DNA of 64,000 bases, taken from positions 30,045 through 94,044 of the forward strand of contig JAGDXC010000009.1 of the NCBI GenBank assembly GCA_023269935.1. The letters run 5' to 3'. The notes beneath the pieces are model-generated. The model ran no database searches, had not been told where the DNA came from, and saw only the letters and a program-made list of their open reading frames with translations. Shown here piece after piece: positions 44,015-51,325 of this stretch (positions within the stretch are counted from its first letter, which is position 1; each line of letters begins with the position of its first letter). A program made the position numbers and the translations under genes. The stretch comes from Thermocladium sp. (GTDB taxonomy: Archaea > Thermoproteota > Thermoprotei > Thermoproteales > Thermocladiaceae).

Positions 44015-45103
44015 ATGAGAGATGAATCCGATATAGCCGATTTCTATATAGATGAATTAACAGATCACGAGATATATAGGGCATTGGCATCAATGGAGAA
44101 AAACACGGAGATAAAGTCAACACTTAATGAGATAGCTGAGACGGAGCTACGGCACGCGGAGTATTGGAGAAGTAAGGCCAAGGAACTAAACATAGAACTG
44201 CATCCCAAGGTATCTCGCTTCAAGGTATTCACGTACAAATTATTGAGGAGATTAATGGGCCTGGGCATAGTGCTTAAGTTAAGGGAGAAAGATGAGGAGA
44301 AAGCAGTTAATAAATACATTGAGGCTAGATTGAAGAGCAATGATCCCACCATGGATCCCATATTAATGGATGAAGTTGTACACGAGGATTACTTCATAGA
44401 AGCAGCAACTGGCTTCAGTAAAAAACTCAGCAATATAAGGGACCTAATATATGGCATGAGCGATGGGCTTGTTGAGGTCCTCTCGGCAATAGCTGGATTA
44501 GTGCCGGTGATATCGAATCCGCTGCTAATAGGCATGGCGGGAGCCATAGTAGGTATAGCAGGCACATTATCCATGTCCATTGGAGCTTACCTAGGCACTA
44601 AAGCCGAGGAAGACGCTACTAAACATAGAATAGAGAATGCTAGGCTCGGCTTATCATTATTATCCATAGGCGCCCTCAAGGACAAGGCAGTGGAGATGCT
44701 TGTGAAAAGCGGCATTCCAGAGGAGGAAGCGACAACTATAGCAAGTAATTTACCGAATAATAAGGAGGCTATTTATAGTATTCTATCCATGAAGGAAAAG
44801 GAAAACATAGATGCATCTAAATCAGCCATCTATACTGGTTTATCATACTTACTTGGCGCATTTATAGTAACGATGCCATTCCCATCAATTGGACTCGTTG
44901 CCGGCCGATACATGGCGCTCATAGCTGCCGTAATCTTAATGATAGCTGCTCAATCAGTGTCAGGCTTAATTACATCACTATCAAGCAATACCGGCATACT
45001 TAGCAGCATGTTAAGGAACGCAGGCCTAAGCCTAGCCGCAACCGCGGGAACTTTCCTAATAGGAACGGCTCTACATGTATTAGCGCATATATCAGTAATA
45101 TAG
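44015..45103 (+). CDS. Ferritin-like / VIT1 fusion, putative iron or manganese exporter (MbfA-like)
   Basis: A 362-residue protein with two parts. Residues 1-125 are a rubrerythrin-like helical bundle with metal-ligand candidates in DELTDHEIYRALASMEK, AETELRHAEYWRSKA and MDEVVHEDYF. Residues 140-360 are a VIT1/CCC1 membrane domain with YGMSDGLVEVLSAIAGL, GIAGTLSMSIGAYLGTKAEED and five or so helices. In bacteria MbfA has the same order and exports iron under peroxide stress; here the role is inferred. ATTTATATAAC is about 26 nt upstream of ATG 44015. Confidence 0.85.
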   Translation: MRDESDIADFYIDELTDHEIYRALASMEKNTEIKSTLNEIAETELRHAEYWRSKAKELNIELHPKVSRFKVFTYKLLRRLMGLGIVLKLREKDEEKAVNKYIEARLKSNDPTMDPILMDEVVHEDYFIEAATGFSKKLSNIRDLIYGMSDGLVEVLSAIAGLVPVISNPLLIGMAGAIVGIAGTLSMSIGAYLGTKAEEDATKHRIENARLGLSLLSIGALKDKAVEMLVKSGIPEEEATTIASNLPNNKEAIYSILSMKEKENIDASKSAIYTGLSYLLGAFIVTMPFPSIGLVAGRYMALIAAVILMIAAQSVSGLITSLSSNTGILSSMLRNAGLSLAATAGTFLIGTALHVLAHISVI

Positions 45104-45123
45104 AACTAGTGCCATATTGCTGC

Positions 45124-45966
45124 TTATTCCAATATTCCATCATTATCCAGCATGCTTATCACGCGGCTAAGGGGAAGCACCCGCAATTTACCGTCACGAC
45201 GCGGCTTACCCTTGCTCGTGATGATTATCACGTTACGATAACGGGAATACTGCTTGGCCGGTAATTTAGGTACTCTATCCATTACCTTAACTAGATGCCT
45301 ATTAAACCCAATTATTTCAAGATCATATAGCTGCATACCTATTCGTGGGCCTGGAACAACGAGGTATTTCCTGCTTCTATAGAATCTCCAAATATTATAT
45401 AAAACCTCACTCCGTATGTTAAATCTTACTCCACGGATCCTATGACCACCCCGCAGCAAACTAAGGAATTTAGAAGCAAGCAGCATCTCGTAGTATGGGG
45501 GATCATTAAGGAATTCCACAATGAAATCGGACTCGCTTGGCTTCTTTGGATTAAAATTTAAGTGAATTATGCCTGACCACGACTTAATTTCTTCTCCGTA
45601 AGTTAATGAAATGGGCACCCAAGTTGTTCCCCAGTGAATTAGAGCATCTATTCTCCTCTTGTTATAAACGCCATCTAATTCCACTTCCAATCCCTGTCTC
45701 TCCACTGCCTCCTTGAATAAATACGGTAGAGCCCTTCTTATGCCTGATTTACCTGGCATTGATTTACGTATATTACCGAGTATCGTGCCCATTATTTCCC
45801 GGGAATGAAGCATTACCACGCGATCAATTATGTCCTGCGTCACCGGTGCTCCACTTCGCTTTATTTCCTCTATATCACTCAGCAGCTCTTGAAGAACTGC
45901 TTGATCAATATCATCCACATAAAAGGCATTCCTTATACGATCCATCAAGTAGCCGGTATCTATCAT
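45124..45966 (-). CDS. Hypothetical protein, 280 residues
   Basis: Not recognised. It is soluble with mixed alpha/beta character. Residues 95-150 (EVELDGVYNKRRIDALIHWG, WVPISLTYGEEIKSWSGIIH) contain a D-A-L-I...P-I-S-L-T pattern reminiscent of a nuclease core, but without a clear D-(D/E)xK. The C-terminus is strongly basic (KPRRDGKLRVLPLSR). It is convergent with the VIT gene, and upstream lies a small gene and the TnpB remnant, so it belongs to the accessory-looking part of the window. Start ATG at 45966. Confidence 0.55.
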   Translation of the reverse strand: MIDTGYLMDRIRNAFYVDDIDQAVLQELLSDIEEIKRSGAPVTQDIIDRVVMLHSREIMGTILGNIRKSMPGKSGIRRALPYLFKEAVERQGLEVELDGVYNKRRIDALIHWGTTWVPISLTYGEEIKSWSGIIHLNFNPKKPSESDFIVEFLNDPPYYEMLLASKFLSLLRGGHRIRGVRFNIRSEVLYNIWRFYRSRKYLVVPGPRIGMQLYDLEIIGFNRHLVKVMDRVPKLPAKQYSRYRNVIIITSKGKPRRDGKLRVLPLSRVISMLDNDGILE

Positions 45967-46010
45967 TTATCAATACCGACAGTCTAGACCCAGATATTTG
46001 AATCTTACCA

Positions 46011-46178
46011 CTAGATACTTGAAACCTTGCCTTTTAAGGTGGAGATACGCAATCTTCGAATACTATCATGCATATATTCATTCCCCCTCAGCCTCTTCAA
46101 CGCCTCCACATCCCCCACGTAAATATACGCATCTCCACCCATGATTTGCTTCACTATTATTGTCTCCATCGTCAGCAC
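46011..46178 (-). CDS. Small hypothetical protein, 55 residues
   Basis: An open frame of 56 codons including stop. Its translation contains METIIVKQIMGGDAYIYVGD and VEALKRLRGNEYMHDSIRRL, a plausible beta-beta-alpha-alpha start-to-end protein. The TATA-like ATTTATATAAAA at 46201-46212 is about 28 nt from GTG 46178 (37 nt from ATG 46169), so the GTG start is preferred. GC is higher than around it. The same AT-rich box also faces the TnpB remnant on the other strand. No family recognised; small antitoxin-like or element-linked gene are both possible. Confidence 0.45.
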   Translation of the reverse strand: MLTMETIIVKQIMGGDAYIYVGDVEALKRLRGNEYMHDSIRRLRISTLKGKVSSI

Positions 46179-46257
46179 TGGCAATAGACGCCTAACTTAA
46201 TTTTATATAAATCTAGTCAAGAGAATGAGTTATTAACTCAAAAGGATTAGGCATATT

Positions 46258-46740
46258 ATGGCCATTGATGGTGAGGGGCCACTAACCCTAACCGCCTCGT
46301 GGAGGGTTAGCCCTGAGCCAGCGGTCATAGACCTCATGAGGAGGTATAGAACAGCCCTAAACACGAGCATACAAACTAGTGACTAATAAAACAATAAGCA
46401 TAAGCAGGGTTAATGCCCTCTTATACGATTGGTTGAAGAGTACGTTTAACCTACCGTCTAGAGTAGCAATGGATTGTTATAGGGAAGCGTTGAGTATTGT
46501 TAGGTCTTGGATGAAGAATCCAAATAAAGACAAGAAACCTAGAGTCAAGACACTCAGAATGTGGCTAACCCCCAACACTGGTTTATAGGGTAAGAGGTGA
46601 TCATGTGGAGTTAATTGGAGGTTATAGACTTAAGGTAATCGGTAAGGACCCCAGGTACGCTAATATAGGCAATAGGGAAGCGAGATTCGTGTATAAGAAT
46701 GGTGTGATGCAGCTCAAAAATTATGATGCAGGCTGAGGAA
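46258..46740 (+). pseudogene. tnpB: Degenerate TnpB (IS605-family OrfB), RuvC domain lost
   Basis: Three frames give consecutive parts of a crenarchaeal TnpB N-terminal region. From ATG 46258 it reads TASWRVSPEPAVIDLMRRYR, stopping at 46384. After a one-base shift near 46380 it reads NALLYDWLKSTFNLPSRVAM, then DCYREALSIV and RVKTLRMWLTPNTG. After a second shift near 46583 it reads YRVRGDHVELIGGYRLKVIG and NREARFVYKNGVMQLK. The nuclease (RuvC plus zinc finger) half is missing: the frame passes straight into the 3' right-end structure. So this is an internally deleted, double-frameshifted copy that cannot make an active RNA-guided nuclease. No tnpA is nearby. Confidence 0.8.
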
Positions 46741-46761
46741 CTGTAGAGAAAGTACTTACTT

Positions 46762-46853
46762 TCCTCGTACTTCATGACCGAGTAGCACCCGTAAAGGGGT
46801 GTAACCCCCTAGACCTCGGGGAACCCTCGCCCTGAAGGGCGGGGAGTAGGTCA
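46762..46853 (+). ncRNA. TnpB right end, omega-RNA-like 3' scaffold
   Basis: Downstream of the tnpB remnant is a compact structured tail: CACCC-GTAAA-GGGGTG (about 46787-46802), CCTCGGGG, then the hairpin CGCCC-TGAA-GGGCG (46828-46841) and GGGGAGTAGGTCA ending at 46853. Archaeal TnpB elements keep this terminal hairpin because it is the scaffold of the guide RNA, with the guide reading into the flanking DNA after GGTCA. The following bases GCGAACC would be the guide start. The same hairpin with a different loop occurs alone at 60590-60603. Confidence 0.6.
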
Positions 46854-46887
46854 GCGAACCAAAGGAAGTAGTTTCGAGTAATAATAG

Positions 46888-47703
46888 TTAAGCCACAATT
46901 TTCCTGCCGCTATGTAAATTAATAATTATCATTTTATCTAGTTCAGGACTCAGAAGCTCTTTATCTACCGTCTCTAAACCATAATCAACCAATGTAGGAG
47001 AGGCCACAATCACATTATCCTCATCCTTCAACAGGTACATATCAAGATACTTCCGTTTCGACTCATTGCTCCACGTATTCCTATTATACATTGAAGCTGC
47101 AAATAATTCCTCGCCTTTCTCCGATACATGCATTACACCTATATTGAGTGAGGTCTTTATTATTCCTAAATCACGCGATAATTGGGCTAGTTCCATCAAT
47201 GAATCCTCAAGACTCTGTGTTTTCTCATATATTGCAGATAATAAGATCAAAAGGGCTTTAGTATCGCTTATTTCATCTATGTTTATCTTATATCCAAAAT
47301 TATCAGCCATATGTCTGGCTATCAGCGATTTATCCACGCTACCATTATGAACTAAATACAGGAAGCCATCGCCCACAAATACCTCATGGGGATGCGATGA
47401 ATCCACGTTTTTAGGTTCACCATCGCTGGCCTTTCTTGCATGGATCATACCGCTGATTGGACCTGGGCCAACGATACTGCGAATCCATGAGGTGTCCTCA
47501 TCAAAGATGGGCTTAGTGGATTTATAGAATAACTTGGTTAACGATTCTGGCCCGCTATTTACTAATATAATGCCCCAACCATCATTATGCATATGATCAC
47601 TCCAAGTTGCCCTACAGTCATGCCTTGCCGCCTTAACTAATTTATCAACAATGTTAATGAAAACTTCAGTGCTCCTCACATAGAAAATAGCTTGACGGCA
47701 CAT
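46888..47703 (-). CDS. Class II glutamine amidotransferase (GATase_6) domain protein
   Basis: Starting at ATG 47703 the protein reads M-C-R-Q-A-I-F-Y; removal of Met exposes the N-terminal Cys nucleophile of Ntn-type glutaminases. DGWGIILVNSG, MIHARKASDGEPKNVDSSHPHE (spanning the Arg and substrate loop) and LYLVHNGSVDKSLIARHM fit the YafJ/DUF3700-like small family. No synthase domain follows in 271 residues, so it either acts alone or partners with another protein. TATTTAATAA is about 25 nt upstream. An in-frame ATG two codons earlier would bury the Cys and is rejected. Confidence 0.87.
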   Translation of the reverse strand: MCRQAIFYVRSTEVFINIVDKLVKAARHDCRATWSDHMHNDGWGIILVNSGPESLTKLFYKSTKPIFDEDTSWIRSIVGPGPISGMIHARKASDGEPKNVDSSHPHEVFVGDGFLYLVHNGSVDKSLIARHMADNFGYKINIDEISDTKALLILLSAIYEKTQSLEDSLMELAQLSRDLGIIKTSLNIGVMHVSEKGEELFAASMYNRNTWSNESKRKYLDMYLLKDEDNVIVASPTLVDYGLETVDKELLSPELDKMIIINLHSGRKIVA

Positions 47704-47806
47704 ATTCATTGATCGATACAGGCTATTATTAAATATTTACTTACAAATATAATGCAAGGGATTTTTGCTCACTAGACTTAATTGGGCGCGATGAGTTGCT
47801 TGCTTT

Positions 47807-48547
47807 ATGGCTGTAGCGATATCCATGCAGGATGGCATTGGCATAATTACGCTGAATAGGCCGGAGAAGAGAAATGCATTCAATAAAAACATGTTCATGG
47901 AAGTAACAAATGCGGTGAATTATCTGTGCAGCAAGGCTACAGGCCTAGTTCTGACCGGAAACAAGTATTTCTCTGCTGGATTAGACCTAGTTGAAATATA
48001 TGGCTTCACATCGGTGGAGCAAGCTAGGCAATACTTTAATGAATTAATAAACATGATCAATTCATTCACTAGGTGCGAGAGGCCCGTGGTTGCCTTGGTT
48101 AATGATTCGGCATATGGGTTCAGCGTTGAATTATTGTACTTCATGGATAGGGTAATCGCCTTGCGATCAGTTCAGTTCTCGCTGCCCGGCATTAAGTATG
48201 GAATAGTGCCTGTGACCCCGGCGTTTGCACCCTATCTAGGCATACGGGCAAGGGCATTCATGGATCCTGGATTTATCATGACTACACAAGATGCTTATGA
48301 TCTCGGATTAATTAATGAGGTAGTAGATACAATAGATGAGGGCTTCAAAGCTGCATTAAACGCAGTGAAGAGATTAGCCTCTATACCTGGTTCAGCGTTT
48401 AAATTGTATAAATCATTCATTATCGGCAATGCACTACGTAATATCATGGAGAATGAGGATAAGCTGTTGAATGAACTGGCCCGTTACGTGACTAGCGAAG
48501 AAGCCAAGAATAGATTACGGAATTTTGCAGAAAGAAAAAAGGCTTAA
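47807..48547 (+). CDS. Enoyl-CoA hydratase/isomerase (crotonase) family protein
   Basis: A 246-residue crotonase-fold protein. It begins GIGIITLNRPEKRNAFNKNM, followed by the oxyanion-hole region GNKYFSAGLDLVEIYGF and the second G-x-x-x region NDSAYGFSVELLYFMDRVIA. The catalytic Glu of true hydratases, expected in the GVVPxxG/E loop after FSLPGIKYGIVPVTPAF, is not clear here. The reaction could therefore be another crotonase reaction. It has its own promoter (GACTTAATT about 28 nt upstream) and is divergent from the amidotransferase gene. Confidence 0.8.
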   Translation: MAVAISMQDGIGIITLNRPEKRNAFNKNMFMEVTNAVNYLCSKATGLVLTGNKYFSAGLDLVEIYGFTSVEQARQYFNELINMINSFTRCERPVVALVNDSAYGFSVELLYFMDRVIALRSVQFSLPGIKYGIVPVTPAFAPYLGIRARAFMDPGFIMTTQDAYDLGLINEVVDTIDEGFKAALNAVKRLASIPGSAFKLYKSFIIGNALRNIMENEDKLLNELARYVTSEEAKNRLRNFAERKKA

Positions 48548-48551
48548 GCTA

Positions 48552-49124
48552 TTAATTAATGTTCATCTTAAGTACACGCGCTAGATCGTCCTCAGTATCT
48601 ATATCAATTAATATACCTGGATTACTGCTTTCCACAATAAATGGTTTATGCAGGCTTAACAAATGCTTTAGGCCACCGTCATCATCGCTTAATCCAAGAA
48701 CCTCATCAAAAAATGCGCGGCCAATCAGGAGTGGATGGCCAATTCTATCCTGGTATGCCAATGCCACTAAGTTATGGCCATCAATATAATTCTTTATTAA
48801 TAGATCTATATCTTTACTGCTTATTAATGGGTAATCACCTGGAGTTAACACCACCGCATCGGCATCAATTGATCTTGATATACCCAATTTAACGCTCTCA
48901 AGCATGCCTTTCTCTGGCTGTTCATTAATCAATATCTCGATGCCGCTTAATTCCTTAATTAATGGAAAATATATTTTATTAGTGACCACTATCACTCTCT
49001 CTAATTGAGAGCCAAGAAATGCATCGATAACCCTATGCAGTATGGGTTTTCCCCATAACTCCTTCATTAGCTTACCAGGGAATCGCCGTGATAATCCGGC
49101 GGCAAGTATAATTCCGTTAATCAT
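48552..49124 (-). CDS. mocA: Molybdenum cofactor nucleotidyltransferase (MocA/MobA-like)
   Basis: A 190-residue nucleotidyltransferase that would convert molybdopterin to the dinucleotide form needed by the hydroxylase encoded upstream. It shows GIILAAGLSRRFPGKLMKEL (nucleotide-binding signature LAAGxSxRxG, here with FPGK), ALTPGDYPLIS-like (VVLTPGDYPLISSKDID) and GHPLLIGRAFFDEV. It overlaps the xdhC stop by 4 nt and is the last gene of the five-gene operon. MocA (CMP) is more likely than MobA (GMP) given the partner enzymes. Confidence 0.85.
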   Translation of the reverse strand: MINGIILAAGLSRRFPGKLMKELWGKPILHRVIDAFLGSQLERVIVVTNKIYFPLIKELSGIEILINEQPEKGMLESVKLGISRSIDADAVVLTPGDYPLISSKDIDLLIKNYIDGHNLVALAYQDRIGHPLLIGRAFFDEVLGLSDDDGGLKHLLSLHKPFIVESSNPGILIDIDTEDDLARVLKMNIN

Positions 49125-49948
49125 TTCACATTACTCCCAGCAATTCTATTAACCAGATCTAAATGCATGCCCCAATCTTTTACTCCCTTCTTTTTCCTAA
49201 TTATCTCGGCAATAATGCTTACAGCTATTTCCTTGGGATCATCAGAACCTATGTCTAGACCGGCCGGCATAAATACTCTACCCACTAAGCTCGCCTCAGT
49301 TATACCATCCTCTCTCAGTTTCTTAATGAATTCAGATACTTTTCGTTTACCGGCTAATACTCCAATATACCGAGCCTTTGTCTTGATGGCTTCCCGTAGG
49401 GCCAAGTAATCGTAATCTATATCGCCATGAGCAATAACTATTGAATCCGCCTCATTAACAATGGAGAAAGCCTTGCGCAAGGCATCCTCGATATTATCAT
49501 CACTTATAGTTTCAATGCCTAGCTTCGCCACTTCCCTGAGGGAATCCAGATTATCATCAATGCATATGGATTTCATGCCCACTGCAGCAGCTAATGACCC
49601 TAATGCACGAGCAACATTACCACTGCCTACTATCATTAATTTCTCAATGGGCAAAAGAAAAGTAATCAATACAGTGAATTTCCCCCCACATATGTGACTG
49701 GTCAGCACCTCTTCGTTGGGCGATGAGGCGTTGGTGCCGAAATTAATGACCAGCCTCTTAGCAGTGTATTCGCCTTTCTTTATGGAGGTCATAACCGTAT
49801 TTATTATTGGCTCCTCGGTTTCGTATCCACCTATTGTCCCTATTTTCTCTCCATCGGAGGTTACGGCCATCATTGCACCAACATCACGTGGGGCAGAGCC
49901 CACCTTATCCACGACTACGCATAGCGCCACTATTTTTCCATTCTCCAC
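49121..49948 (-). CDS. xdhC: XdhC/CoxI family maturation factor
   Basis: Helps insert sulfurated molybdenum cofactor into xanthine-dehydrogenase-type enzymes. The 275-residue protein has an N-terminal VVDKVGSAPRDVGAMMAV and GTIGGYETEEPI (normally GTIGGGxxE). ICGGKFTVLITF and a C-terminal Rossmann part with MIVGSGNVARALGSLAA follow. It ends with the family-typical GRVFMPAGLDIGSDDPKEIAVSI. It starts 4 nt after the small-subunit stop and overlaps mocA by 4 nt. Confidence 0.9.
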   Translation of the reverse strand: MENGKIVALCVVVDKVGSAPRDVGAMMAVTSDGEKIGTIGGYETEEPIINTVMTSIKKGEYTAKRLVINFGTNASSPNEEVLTSHICGGKFTVLITFLLPIEKLMIVGSGNVARALGSLAAAVGMKSICIDDNLDSLREVAKLGIETISDDNIEDALRKAFSIVNEADSIVIAHGDIDYDYLALREAIKTKARYIGVLAGKRKVSEFIKKLREDGITEASLVGRVFMPAGLDIGSDDPKEIAVSIIAEIIRKKKGVKDWGMHLDLVNRIAGSNVK

Positions 49949-49952
49949 TCTA

Positions 49953-50444
49953 TTAAGAGCTTCCCTTAGTATTTCCGTTGAGATACTCGCTCGCCCTCTT
50001 GATTGCTTTGATTATTGACGTATAACCTGTACAGCGGCATATATTTCTTATGCTCTCGCTAATTAATTCCGGATCTGCTTCCTTGCTAATATTCGTGAGG
50101 AAGTCGTATGTAACCATTATGAATCCATGCGTGCAGTAGCCACACTGCATTGCATACTCCTCCAGAAATGCTCGCTGAATTGGATGTAACTCACCCTCCT
50201 TTGTTAATCCTCGCACCGTAGTCACTGAGCCGCCATCAGCTTGAACAGCGAGAACCAAGCATGACTTTACCGACTTACCATCCAGTAATACAGTGCATGC
50301 CCCACACTTACCTTCATCGCATCCCCTATGCACCTCCGTATAACCATGATTCCGCAGAAAATCCAGTAACGTAACCCTTGGCTCCACCTCATCGGTTATT
50401 TCTACGCCATTAACTCTTATAGTAACATTAACTCTCTCGCTCAT
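49953..50444 (-). CDS. Molybdenum hydroxylase 2Fe-2S subunit (CoxS-like)
   Basis: The electron-transfer small subunit, 163 residues. The plant-type cluster ligands are in [20 protein letters not shown] with a following SCLVLA (C-x4-C-x2-C...C). The second cluster's are in [11 protein letters not shown] and [12 protein letters not shown]. Length and order match CoxS/CutC. It shares one base with the medium-subunit stop (50444), so translation is coupled. In the cytosol it passes electrons from the Mo site to FAD. Confidence 0.95.
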   Translation of the reverse strand: MSERVNVTIRVNGVEITDEVEPRVTLLDFLRNHGYTEVHRGCDEGKCGACTVLLDGKSVKSCLVLAVQADGGSVTTVRGLTKEGELHPIQRAFLEEYAMQCGYCTHGFIMVTYDFLTNISKEADPELISESIRNICRCTGYTSIIKAIKRASEYLNGNTKGSS

Positions 50445-51325
50445 TAGGAACCACCTAGAGCTGACTTCATGGCCTCCAGAGAGTATGATTTAGCGGCTTT
50501 AATTCTATACTTCTCCGATGCATGCCTATCGCCCAACAATCTGGCTTCCCTTATTGACTCATCTATACTAGACTCAATAATAGATTGCAGTTTGTTTTCG
50601 ACTTCCTTTACCGATGCGCCCCTTAATTCATTCATTTCAATAAGCAGTGGATGAGACGATATTCCGCCTATGCTAAGCCTAAGCTCCTCGATTACGCCAT
50701 TACTAATCCTACCGGCAACAGCCGCTATTACTATGGGAAATGCATTGCCTCCCCTCTTTAGTATCGAGTAACCAAACGCATTGTACTTTATTGGAATATC
50801 AACCTCAATAACTAACTCATTTGGTTTAATATTTGTTGTATATGAGTCAACCACGAAATCTATTAATTTAATTTTTCTTCGTCCTTCTCTGCTGGCGAGA
50901 AGTAACTCCGCATCCATGGTCATTAATGGCGGCAAGTAATTGGCTGCTGGGTCTGCATGAGCTAGGGAACCGCCAATGGTACCCCTATTCCTTACTTGTA
51001 GATCAGCTATGGTCCAGGCTGCTCTAGTCAGTGTGGGCATTGCCTTAGCTATATCCACGCTCATAGCTATTTCCTGGTGCGTAGTTAATGCACCTATCTG
51101 AACTAATTGATCCCGTACATTTATGTATCTTAGTTCATTTATTCTATAAATATCTATTAACTTATCTAGAAAGGACATCCTTAGTCTCATCATGGGCATA
51201 AGGCTCTGACCCCCCGCGATCACCTTGCCTTCTTCTCCTATCTCGCGCAACAAATCAAGTGCCTCCCCCAATGTGTTTGCTCGGTAATACTTAAAGGGCC
51301 TTGGATATCCTCCTATATACATCAC
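50444..51325 (-). CDS. Molybdenum hydroxylase FAD subunit (CoxM-like)
   Basis: The 293-residue FAD-binding medium subunit. FAD motifs: [15 protein letters not shown] (AGGxS) and [20 protein letters not shown] (TIGG). The middle [18 protein letters not shown] and C-terminal [13 protein letters not shown] are standard for CoxM. It overlaps the large-subunit stop by 4 nt and the small-subunit start by 1 nt. Confidence 0.94.
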   Translation of the reverse strand: MMYIGGYPRPFKYYRANTLGEALDLLREIGEEGKVIAGGQSLMPMMRLRMSFLDKLIDIYRINELRYINVRDQLVQIGALTTHQEIAMSVDIAKAMPTLTRAAWTIADLQVRNRGTIGGSLAHADPAANYLPPLMTMDAELLLASREGRRKIKLIDFVVDSYTTNIKPNELVIEVDIPIKYNAFGYSILKRGGNAFPIVIAAVAGRISNGVIEELRLSIGGISSHPLLIEMNELRGASVKEVENKLQSIIESSIDESIREARLLGDRHASEKYRIKAAKSYSLEAMKSALGGS

